Origin: Rhizopus arrhizus | Taxonomy: Eukaryota; Mucoromycota; Mucoromycetes; Mucorales; Rhizopodaceae | Assembly (NCBI GenBank): GCA_024220505.1 | Contig: JAKZZE010000001.1 | Coordinates: 1,798,001-1,862,000, forward strand | DNA length: 64,000 nucleotides | Direction of reading: 5' to 3' | Shown: positions 33,900 through 43,202 of the stretch, one piece after another | How the letters are laid out: each line of letters opens with the position of its first letter | Position numbering within the stretch: position 1 is the first letter of the stretch | Program-made: the position numbers and the translations under genes | Notes under the pieces: model-generated | The model's input: the letters and a program-made list of their open reading frames with translations, nothing else | The model's database searches: none | Told to the model about the DNA's origin: nothing

Positions 33900-34012
33900 T
33901 AGTTAGTGTTGCGAACAACATTAGCCCAAGATCTAGTTGCAAGATTATTGCTAGAGGATTTCAGTCCTCGACTTGCCTTTTTTGGCAAAATTTGATTAGG
34001 CGAAAGAACCAT
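33900..34012 (-). pseudogene. LINE-1 ORF1, N-terminal part
   Basis: ATG on the minus strand at 34012 (MVLSPNQILPKKASRGLK...RSWANVVRNTN), then Tc1 copy C. The minus-strand leader upstream of the ATG is pyrimidine rich; the LINE-1 5' end lies somewhere in 34013-34100, where family-Y-type integrase coding on the plus strand takes over. Confidence 0.85.
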
Positions 34013-34089
34013 GGAAGAAAATAAAAAAGAAAAAAAGGAAAATAAAAATAAAAACAAAAAAATAAAAGTTAAAAGACAGACAAACTCTA

Positions 34090-35036
34090 CAGCAAAGAGA
34101 CACAACTTGATCTATAGTCAGGACAAGAAACTAAATGTGCTAGCTGTGAAAATAAAAAATAAAAAGTTTGCTAATAATCCCACAACTGACTATATGACTC
34201 CTCCACCTGAGAAGAGAGCACGTCTTCTTGAAGATGCTCATACCTTCGGACACTTCGGTAGTACGAGTATTGTGGAGCAGTTACATTCCCAAGGACTTCA
34301 TTGGAATAATATTTATAAAGATGCTACTGAGACAATCAAATCATGTATTGAATACCAGAGACACAATGTAAGCAAGAAAGGTTATCATCCTTTAAAAAAC
34401 ATTCTTGCATATCTACCATTTGACCATATTGGAATTGATCTTTTAGGACCTTTACCTGTCACGGCAAACGAAAATGTCTATGTCCTTGTGGTGATAGATG
34501 TATGTACCAGGTACATCATACTGCGTCCATTAAAAAATAAACAAAGTGACACTGTAGCAAAAGAATTAATAAAAATCTTTGGTGAGTATGGCATACCTAA
34601 AATTATTCAAAGTGATAACGGCAGAGTGTTTAAAAATAGCCTCATGCACTCATTATCCAAGCACCTAGGAATAGATCGCAGATATAGTACAACCTTTCAC
34701 AGTCGAGGTAATGGCGTGAGCGAGAGCGCTGTAAAGACGACATTAAACACTATAAGAAAAAATGGTTAATTCTAACAGCAATGATTGGGACGATGTATTG
34801 CCAATTGTCCAACTAGCGTCGAATTATAAAATAAGACACCGTTCAAAGAGTGCTCCATTTTCCTTGATGTTTGCTCGAAGACTTAATAGCTTTGAGGATT
34901 ACAGTGATCAGAGTATAGCTGATAAGATTCCTAATAGACCTGTTACAGAACAAGAGCTAATTGAGAGAACTGATCGCATGTACCAGATAGTGTTTCCTGC
35001 CATTCGTGAAAGAAAACAGAAGATCATAGAGGAAGC
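34090..35036 (+). pseudogene. Chromovirus-type integrase fragment (family Z)
   Basis: Plus-strand frame with RNase H/integrase spacer, zinc-finger region (HTFGHFGS...CIEYQ: the last Cys is replaced by Tyr), core D in GIDLLGP, D in IQSDNGRVF and E in GVSESAV. A one-base shift near 34762 moves the rest (DWDDVLPIVQLASNY..., SAPFSLMFARRL) into another frame. It is cut at 35037 by an inverted Y2-type LTR. Closest in style to the integrases of Y1 and Y2. The A/K-rich start at 34011-34089 is LINE-1 leader read in the wrong direction. Confidence 0.85.
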
Positions 35037-35605
35037 TGTTGTATAATGATAATAGTTGTTTAAAAAAAGGTAGAAACAAAAATAAAGAAACAGTTTGGAG
35101 TACTTTTTGAGACTGATCTTTATTTCAGTTTAAGTTAAAGTAAAAATTATTCTAATTGAAGGCAGGTATTTATATCTTATTGAGTGAGTGGCTTGATATC
35201 TTCTATTGTAAGCGTTCTTCTAATATTCAGGTACTTTAGCAAGTGTCATCTATAATTATGATTATGAAAACTTTTCATTTGTTCTTTTGTATGTCTGTCA
35301 TAAATTATTTTTTATTCTGAGAATTCCTCACTGATTTGAATAACGTTATTTTACGCGTTATTTCAATTATATGAAAGATTAGCAATATTCCTGATATTGG
35401 ATTGGATCTTGTTATTTTAGTTGATACTTCTTCTTATCAAAGAACTGTCATTAATACAAAACATATTCTAAAAGAACATGTTTAATTGGAATTGATTGTA
35501 TGATCTTATTTAAATAAACTTATATTTTTATTTTATTTAATTAGGATCTTGTATTAAGACTTATATTTATCAATGTCTACTACGATCAGTTACTGTTCTA
35601 CAACA
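35037..35605 (-). repeat. Y2-type LTR, inverted, without target duplication
   Basis: TGTTGTATAATG...TCTACAACA on the plus strand is the reverse complement of the Y2 LTR, with the ACATGTTC variant of LTRs 3 and 4. The flanks are GAAGC on the left and AAGAT on the right; they do not match, so it is not a clean solo LTR but the product of a later rearrangement. Confidence 0.9.
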
Positions 35606-35708
35606 AAGATAACTTTAAGTCTCGTTGAATTTTATAGCCTTTTTTTATTATTACGAGATAACGCAGAGCTAGTACCATATTTTCAGACTCTTCTTCGCCA
35701 ACCTTTGC
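35606..35708. other. Unassigned AT-rich gap
   Basis: About 100 bases between the LTR and the inverted-repeat unit. No feature seen. Confidence 0.4.
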
Positions 35709-35896
35709 ATTGTCCAGAAAAATGATATAAACTTGACTTTAATAGTAATCTTTTTTTTTTAAAAAAAAAGTAATAATAAATACTTTCTTTTACAACTATG
35801 GAGGATATTTTAAACCTGATTTCAGATCCTAAGTTTTCTGTTGATAAGGTAGAATATATGATTGAATAATAAAAAAATTGTAAATGATCAATAAAA
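35709..35896 (+). repeat. Left terminal inverted repeat (188 bp)
   Basis: Pairs with 41452-41637. It contains a short reading frame on the inward strand (MEDILNLISDPKFSVDKVEY..., ATG near 35799) present in both arms. Confidence 0.88.
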
Positions 35897-36200
35897 CGCT
35901 TTTATCGTCAATAAAAATCAATACAAAAAAAAAGTACGCTTTTCGATAGTAATTAAGTTAGTAAGATTTTGGTTTATTTTATCACAATACCATTTGCAGT
36001 GCTCCCAAAGCCAATTAGAGGTTTATGGTTGGTCAAATTCAAAGTTATTATATTAGTTTACAGTGTATCGAACTAGAAACACGGCGCCAGTATTAGTGGT
36101 TCTAGTACTAATAAGGAATTTACTTTTTATAGCACTAGTCCAGAACTGTTCAGCGAGACCGAGCTCTGGCTTAATAGGAGACAATAATAAAAAAAAAAAA
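35897..36200. other. AT-rich, no gene seen
   Basis: Between the left inverted repeat and the tandem repeats. Short frames on both strands have no coding character. Confidence 0.4.
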
Positions 36201-36550
36201 GAAGGACCCAGAAACAAACGCTTACATGGTACCAACAGAGGAGTTGCACACTACACAATGTTGGATTCCTTCTATGTAATTAAAGAATAATAATAATGGT
36301 AATAAAGAGAAGAAGGACCCAGAAACAAACGCTTACATGGTACCAACAAAGGAGTTGCACACTACACAATATTGGATTCCTTCTAATCAAGTAAATAAAA
36401 ATAATAATGAAAACAGAAAAGGGTAATGAAGGTAATAAAGAGAAGGGCCCAGAAACAAATGCTTACATGGTACCAACAAAGGAGTTGCACACTACACAAT
36501 GTTGGATTCCTTCTACGTAATTAAAGAATAATAATAATGGTAATAAAAGT
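36201..36550. repeat. Three tandem repeats of 110-130 bp
   Basis: Units start at about 36201, 36312 and 36442, each with GAAGGACCCAGAAACAAACG and a shared ACATGGTACCAAC... and TTGGATTCCTTCT, separated by AT-rich AATAATAATGG linkers of different length. A poly(A) run follows (near 36555-36577). Confidence 0.9.
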
Positions 36551-36748
36551 AGTAAAAAAAAAAAAAAAAAAAAAAAGGACGAGAAACAAATGAGATGAGC
36601 CAATAGAAAAATTGTTATTGTGAGCTCTGCTTCAACGTCATCACCGGACGTCTAATTTCAAAACAGTACTCACCGCATTTGTGAATTTTTTTTTTGCAGT
36701 CTCCTTTTTTAGTTTCTTGTTTTTTCAAGTTCACCGATTTAACTTAAA

Positions 36749-38281
36749 ATGTCATCATCAAACAAAGTATCCGATCAATCCTTAAATATTTTTGTAGAAG
36801 TGGAACCAATATTCCAAGAGATGAAAATAATGGAATTGTTCCACCTGAGTAACTCTACAGTTTTAACGTAGATGGTGATGAGGTCATGACTGAAGTTACC
36901 GAGGAAACGGCACCAGGATTAGTTAACATTGTTAACATAGAATGGGTTAATTGGATTGGGTCAAAGACTGGAATAGTGATTACTGCTCCTTAAGATCCTC
37001 CCTTGAGACGATTTATATATCTTGGCCACTATAAGGTTCATCGATCGACAGCCAAGCAAATGGTGGTCACTCCTATTGCTAGCACGGAAACGGCTGTCAA
37101 GGTTGTTCAGAAGGCCAAAAAAATCTCGAGAAATTCAAAGACTAGGGGCCCTGTAACTTATTCACCACATAAAATACAGGAGTTGATAGACTTTGTGCTT
37201 CATTCTGGTTTTTCTGCTAGGAAAGCAGCCTTTGAGTTGGGTTTTGCTGTGAGAATTTCGCAATATTATTGTCGCCTGTATTGACTTGACGACGATAAGG
37301 TTCTTCCCGCAAAGAAGCCAATGAACAGGGGAAACAACAAAAAGCTTTTCCCTAAACATACGAAGTTTCTTGCCGATTATTTCGACAACAATGTCGCAGC
37401 AGGAACGCTTTGTCAGGCTAGGGATGCTATTTGCAAAAGATTTGGCATTTCCCTCTCTCTCAGCAAATCACAATCACTTGATAAACCATTGTACCATCAC
37501 TGCGAAGAAGCTTGAGAAACTCCCAGCTGCAAGAGTAACACCTAGGGTAATCAACCTTAGAAGACAGATTGTTGAGGAGTGGGAAAAGGATTCCGAACTG
37601 GACTTTACTAAGAATTGCATGTTTATTGATGAAGCCGGATTCAACATGCACCTTCGACGCAATTTCGGTAGATCAAAAATAGGAACACCTGCCAAAGATG
37701 TGGTCCCAACAAATAGAGGCGTTTCGATCACTATTTTTGGTGAGGTTTCCATGAAGAAATTCTCAATTTGGCTTTGAGAAGACCACAGCCTGTTTCCCAA
37801 TCCAAGAAAACAAAAAGAAACAATGGGTCAAGTAGATAATGTCGAGGTGAATGCAAGAATTGGAAGCAGAACGGAGCATTATATGGAGTTTATAAATCGT
37901 TTGACAGACGCTCTTGATGCCAATAACATGAAAGATAAATGCTATGAATCAGCCATAGTCATAAGATCATATTTTTCGTAAATTAGGCTATTATTTGGTA
38001 ATGGATAACGCTCCAATTCATACCAATACCATATATTAGAAATATGATTGAGGATTGTGGGTATAAGTTTGTCTATCTTCCACCATGCCCACCATTCCTC
38101 AACCCCATCAAAGAATTTTGGGGAAAAGCTAAGGGTGATATTAGACGAGATGGTTTGACCAAGGGTGAAAACTTGAGTCATAGAATTATAGAATCGAGCT
38201 TAATCATTATGCCTGAAGATTGCCAAGGATGGATGCGCCGTGCCATACAATTTTTTGAAAGATACAAAGCTTGTTTTTTTT
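36749..38281 (+). pseudogene. IS630/Tc1-type transposase relic (DDE_3 type)
   Basis: From the ATG at 36749 the frame is broken several times. Recognisable parts: helix-turn-helix region (PHKIQELIDFVLHSGFSARKAA), a linker with MNRGNNKKLFPKHTKFL, the first catalytic block FIDEAGFNMH, the second VMDNAPIHT (~37999), and the third block LPPCPPFLNPIKEFWGKAK, in which the Glu normally following NPI is Lys. These are the signatures of the IS630/Tc1 superfamily as found widely in Mucorales. Stops and shifts near 36868, 37281, 37500 and 37776 plus the lost Glu make it inactive. A CCAAT box lies upstream (near 36599). Confidence 0.85.
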
Positions 38282-38498
38282 TTTTTTTTATTTATTTAAT
38301 TTCAACTTCAGTTTCGTTAAGATTATTGTTATTATATAATTTTTCTAGTCATATCATAATGCCACAAGAATGTAGTAACGAATCTAGCAGGTACATAGCA
38401 ATCTAGGTTTTTAAAACCATGAGATTTAAGACTTCATTCACTTTCAAAGTATTTTGGCATCGCGAAAAGAATGAAAAATATGAGTACGCAAAAATGAA
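38282..38498. other. Unassigned AT-rich stretch
   Basis: Follows the transposase relic, starts with a T-run, and holds no gene. Confidence 0.4.
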
Positions 38499-39264
38499 TT
38501 TTTTTTTTTTAATTTTAAAGATTATTTATTTATAAAGTCCATTTGAGCGCCCGGACTAGTTCAATATGAATTAAAGTAATGTGAGGCTAAAAAACCCTTC
38601 GGGATCAAAGGTAAAAAGGTCAATAGAACAGTATTTGGAACATGGTAACTTCCTGAATGCTTTGAGAGCCAATTTAGAAGAAGCTGACCATGTGGAGGTC
38701 TGGTACAAGTGTCTATATAATGGTGAAGATGACCCCAGTTCAAATAAAATTGAACATATGGTTCGCCAACGAAGGATCCAAGGGATAACTGCACGACTTG
38801 AACAATGAGTTTCTGTTGGTAGGAGATTTAAAAGAAACGACAAAGGACCTTCAATAGTGCTAGGCATTTGTAGCCGGTTGTGCATGTTGAGACATTGAAT
38901 TGCGTGCGATTTTGTCAGCGTCTGATTTGGATGGATGGGACAGGGCCTGGGTTTGCCGTCAGGAAGCCATCCAAGGCGCCATCTTATGCATCGGATACGT
39001 TCTTTTCGGGTCATCGGCAACCAAAGGATTGGATCAAGTGAGACAGTTGGTCTACAACAAGAAAACAGTTTTGAATTCTTATGTTGCTTTTAGTTATTTA
39101 GACCTTGTTGCAGAAACTGTTTCTTGATGGTCTTCAAGGTCTTGATACTGACTTCTTCCACTGGAGGAGGTATGCTTTTCCAAAGTGAGGACTTGGATAG
39201 TTTGTACCGTTCTTGATATCTATCATGTTGCATGTGCAGTATTGCAAAAATGAAATCATGATGC

Positions 39265-39266
<2 letters not shown>
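38499..39266 (-). mobile_element. LINE-5: 5'-truncated LINE, minus strand
   Basis: Minus-strand coding resembles the C-terminal end of LINE-2 ORF2: YKLSKSSLWKS, then DPILWLPMTRKERIRCIRWRLGWLPDG and SHAIQCLNMHNRLQMPST. It has one stop (near 39091). Its 3' untranslated part holds the CCGGGC...GCTCAAATGG segment seen in the other LINE tails and ends in a poly(A) tail, visible as T12 at 38499-38510. Truncation at the 5' end is normal for LINE insertions. Confidence 0.85.
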
Positions 39267-39301
<35 letters not shown>

Positions 39302-39509
39302 CATGCACAAATTTTAATTAAAAAGAGAGTGCAGCATATTCTCAGTAACCGCATTAATATTTAATTTATCTTACAGCATATAAACACTTCAAAACTATTA
39401 AATAAAGTAAGGGAATTGGCAGTCACCATAACAATAAGATAAAATAAAATAAAATAAAAAACAGCTTCTTCACTTAATATCGGTCAACAACGCCAAATAC
39501 AAAGAAAAT
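39267..39509. repeat. A-run of 32 and AT-rich upstream region
   Basis: 39267-39298 is an uninterrupted A-run at the 5' end of LINE-5. The rest, up to the ATG of the next gene, contains TAAAATAAAATAAAATAAAA repeats and is the probable promoter region. Confidence 0.6.
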
Positions 39510-41434
39510 ATGTCTGAATTGGTTACCTGTAAGTAGATTCTTCTTTTTGTATCGATATTTACACTAAAAATTCCATCTGACTTTAGTAATGGAAAATCAC
39601 ATCAAAGCCGAAAGATATCCGAACTTGATCAGATTCTGTGATACCTATAAAGATTATGTTAAAGCCTACATCTGCAATTTCGAAAGCGCGGAGGCAGCAA
39701 AGAGAAATTTACAAAACAAGATGAAGATTTCTTTTACCAACGTACGAGGGAAGAAGAAAAGAGGCCCAGGAGTTGATATTGACCTAAAACTATTGTATAC
39801 TGAAGCGAGAGCCACCACATCGATAACAGTGGCTGGTTGGAATACCCTTGCTGTTTCTGTTGAGCAACTGGGAAACGCTTACAACTCTAATCAGGTCAAT
39901 CCTTAACTTGTGCAAAAAATACAAAACAACGATGCTTATACTAATAGCGTTCAATAGGATATTGCCAATCGAAGATCTGATGATAATGACGACAAAAACA
40001 CAGGTAGCAGCGAGGAAGAAGCTAATAGCACCGCCGATGATAATCATTATGATGAACAGGAGGACAATAGTTTATCATCGCAATTTCACAGATATAAAAA
40101 TGCAGCAAAATTTATATCAGAAAAACACGGTTATTATGTTGACAGCGACCTTCACGAAATCCTGTAAGTTCAATTCATCCCATTGCGGTATAAAACTCAT
40201 TACTAATATTGGTTGTATAGGTCTTGTCCGATGTTCTCTTCTTAAAAGAAAATGAATACAGTGATGAGCAAATCAATCACTTCGGGGCTACAAACTTGGA
40301 CAGACTACGCAATGCTGTGATTGAAAAATATATTGATTTAAATGCAAAGTTTGATACCAATTTATACAATCAAATTTCAGAAGAATTGCGCGTAAGACTG
40401 GGTTAAAAGCTGGTTTCTATACATTACTCTAGTGCTGACAATTGCTTTTTGTCTTCTCTTTAGAATTTCCGCTCCCAAAATAATCCACGAGTAATGAAAG
40501 AGCGTATAAACGATCTGGCGAAAAATGCGGATAATAATGACTATAGATTGATCGATATTTTAATCAACTGGTAAGTTGTCAACTGAACTCAATAATAGCA
40601 CGGGATTGACGTTTCGCTTTTCGTTATTGTTATGAATAGCATCAATAAGCTTCCTTTATTCACCCGTTCGAAAGATGAAATCGGTGAAGCAGAGCTACAA
40701 GGGAGTTGCATTGATCCTATAATGTATCCCATGTTTCACAATCCACAGGAAAATATGTACTTTCGATGGTATATAAATACACTAAATAGTTAAAAAACTC
40801 CATTTACTGATCAATAATTTACTGTAACTCTTACCACTAAATAAGGCTAAATAAGCAAGTTCCAGACACTGATACCAGAAGACCAGACGGTCACATTTAC
40901 AAAATGAAGCAAAGAAATATTAATTGTTCAGTCGGTTTCGTGGAAGTCAAGCCTGAAAAGAGTGATTCGATTAAGCGCCATGAAGATATGATACGATTAA
41001 CCGCCTTCTGTAAGGACGCACTGGAAATGCAAAGTTCAAAAGTTATGATTGGAGTACAGGTTGTCGGTAAGAGTTCACAGGTTGACAAGAAGGGTTAAGT
41101 CAATTTTTAACATTCTTACAAAATCACTACACCTTTTTTTCATGACCTAGGTTTTTATATTTCATTTTACCTCTTCGTTTCTGTAGATGATCTATATTTA
41201 ATGGTGGAACTTTATTCATTTGAGACAGCTAGATATCTTGGTCAACTTTTCCATCTGCTTAGTTCGTTTGATAGCTTAAAACAAATTATGATTTGCAACA
41301 AAAACAATTGTGTTGTGACTCAAGAAGGTAGAACAAGGAAAAGAGATTGCAGACTCAGTATACCAGACCTTAATCGGATTATAAACATCAAAAAACCAAA
41401 AAGTCTATCACCATCCCTGGCATTTAAAAAATAG
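39510..41434 (+). CDS. Multi-exon gene with a PD-(D/E)XK-like signature, in the inverted-repeat unit
   Basis: Read as eight exons: 39510-39528, 39587-39894, 39958-40163, 40221-40391, 40464-40570, 40640-40768, 40846-41066, 41151-41434 (about 481 residues); all introns are GT...AG, 57-84 bp, several with a CTAAT-type branch site. All joints keep the frame except exon 3/4, which is off by one base: either a mutation or a misread splice. Exon 3 is acidic. Exon 7 carries RRPDGHIY, then GFVEVKPEK 16-19 residues later: D...E-x-K, the catalytic pattern of PD-(D/E)XK nucleases, followed by RHEDMIRLTAFCKDAL. Mucoralean genomes have multi-copy proteins of this general look, but I do not recognise a named family. 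Function (transposition nuclease, host gene captured, or other) is unknown. Confidence 0.7.
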
Positions 41435-41451
41435 TTTTTTCTTTGCATTGA

Positions 41452-41637
41452 TTTTATTGATCATTTATAGCTTTTTATTATTCAATCATATATTCTACCT
41501 TATCAACAGAAAACTTAGGATCTGAAATCAGGTTTAAAATATCCTCCATAGTTGTAAAAGAAAGTATTTATTATTACTTTTTTTTAAAAAAAAAAGATTA
41601 CTATTAAAGTCAAGTTTATATCATTTTTCTGGACAAT
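41452..41637 (-). repeat. Right terminal inverted repeat (186 bp)
   Basis: Reverse complement of 35709-35896 with few differences. It starts only 17 bases after the stop of the nuclease-like gene. Confidence 0.88.
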
Positions 41638-41938
41638 TTGATTTAACTTATTGTGACATTTATCCTCAATCAAGAAGACAATTTCTTGGAACAAACGGAC
41701 AAATGGATTTTTAATTTGAGACGTTTAATTTTGGCGAAGTGAATTTTATTTTTTAGTAACGGACATTTAAATTTCACACAGGGACAATATTTACCGTTCT
41801 CACTGTATACAAAAAAAAAGGACTTCTTTCCGCTTTCCAATACTTTCTATTGAAAATTTCCTTATTTGGCAAGCGATTCAAAGACACCTACTATTTTTCA
41901 AAACTACATTTCAACATCAAAACCATTGACAATTGTAA

Positions 41939-43198
41939 ATGCCACCAACACGAGGTCCTTACAGAAAAGACCCACCACCTACTCTATCTACAGAGCAGTT
42001 GGCTGAGCTTGACGCTCTTTTCCAAAATTATCGTAAACAGCTTACTTGCCCTGCTTGCAAAGTGACCACCACCTTTCATAGACACGGCTCTACTTCGCGC
42101 GACCCTACTCAACCTCAGTTTATGTGCACTTCTTGCCATAGATACATGAAAGCATACCAAATGTATCATCTCCTCAAACTTACTGCAGCTCCTGTCGACT
42201 ACCCTTCTCAGTCAGACACTATGGACTTTGAAACCCCCACACACGAAAATGACGCTAATGTAGATCTTACAACTACTCCTGTAACGACCCCAACAGACGA
42301 CTCTCACTCTGCTATTGAACAACTCCAAAAAATGGTTGCTATGTTGACCTCTGAACTTTCTAAGGCTCACCTTGCAATTAAGAACCTTCAAACTCAACTC
42401 CAGACTCTTTCAACACAACCTACGAAAGACCCCAATTGCATCCCTGCTGCCGATTTTCCTAGTATTAAGGAATCATTGAACATCAGCAGCACCCAATTTC
42501 CTGATGCACCCTGGCACAATCAAGCTAAAGTCGACGCACTTAAACAGTCGATGCTTCGTCAACGAGAACTTCGTCGTGTCCAACGTGAAGCTGCTGCTGC
42601 ACGCTTCTTCCAGCCACCTTCTCCTAACCAAGGTTTCAAGTATCTCTATATCCCTACAAAAGCTCGTATCCCAGTTGGTACTCTTCGCACCACATTCCGT
42701 CGTCTAGGTGTTAACAATGCCCGTCTCCTAGACATACACTATCCTGCACGCCACACAGCTGCCATTCTTATCCATAATGACTATGAAACTGAATTCACTG
42801 AACTCTTATCTAAACACCGTATCTCACCAAAAATGGACTTTGATCCCAACAGTGGCAAGACCCTCGAAGATCCTAATCTTGCAGCCCTCTCTGATGCCGA
42901 GCGCGACAACGCCGCTAGGCAACATCAAATCACCCGACTTGAACGTGCTGTACATCACATCCGCGCTCCAGTCAAGTTCGCAGTTGCTCGCTTCTTCTAC
43001 GACAAGCAATGGATTTCAAAGAAGTTCTATGACACTATAGTCGCTGCTCGTAACCCCCAATTATCCAATATCTTCGACCAATCACCCGCTGCAGGTGACA
43101 GTAACACCAATGATCCTACTGCTGACGATATCAACATGCTCACCGCCGATGACTTTGAACAGTTCGGTGATCGCGATTCTCAACCTTCTCACCATTAA
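41939..43198 (+). CDS. LINE-2 ORF1 protein (419 aa)
   Basis: ATG at 41939. N-terminal zinc ribbon CPAC...HRHGS...FMCTSCHRYMK (residues ~37-70), not the CCHC knuckle of LINE-1. Then an acidic/Thr-rich linker, a heptad-like coiled coil (IEQLQKMVAMLTSELSKAHL and following, ~123-160), and a globular C-terminal part (YLYIPTKARIPVGTLRTTF, LLDIHYPARHTAAILIHN) that looks like the RRM-type RNA-binding region of LINE ORF1 proteins. ORF1p binds element RNA as a chaperone. The frame is intact; ORF2 starts 4 bases after its stop. Confidence 0.85.
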   Translation: MPPTRGPYRKDPPPTLSTEQLAELDALFQNYRKQLTCPACKVTTTFHRHGSTSRDPTQPQFMCTSCHRYMKAYQMYHLLKLTAAPVDYPSQSDTMDFETPTHENDANVDLTTTPVTTPTDDSHSAIEQLQKMVAMLTSELSKAHLAIKNLQTQLQTLSTQPTKDPNCIPAADFPSIKESLNISSTQFPDAPWHNQAKVDALKQSMLRQRELRRVQREAAAARFFQPPSPNQGFKYLYIPTKARIPVGTLRTTFRRLGVNNARLLDIHYPARHTAAILIHNDYETEFTELLSKHRISPKMDFDPNSGKTLEDPNLAALSDAERDNAARQHQITRLERAVHHIRAPVKFAVARFFYDKQWISKKFYDTIVAARNPQLSNIFDQSPAAGDSNTNDPTADDINMLTADDFEQFGDRDSQPSHH

Positions 43199-43202
43199 AT
43201 TA

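Larger units (their letters stand above)
35709..41637. mobile_element. 5.9-kb unit bounded by long terminal inverted repeats
   Basis: 35709-35896 and the reverse complement of 41452-41637 are nearly the same (~187 bp), both starting ATTGTCCAGAAAAATG and including a T9/A9 run. Between them lie three tandem repeats, an IS630-type transposase relic, a 5'-truncated LINE (an obvious later insertion) and an 8-exon gene with a nuclease-like motif. No convincing target duplication is seen beyond the palindromic AT at the ends. Whether the transposase relic is the mover of the unit or a passenger is open. Confidence 0.65.
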
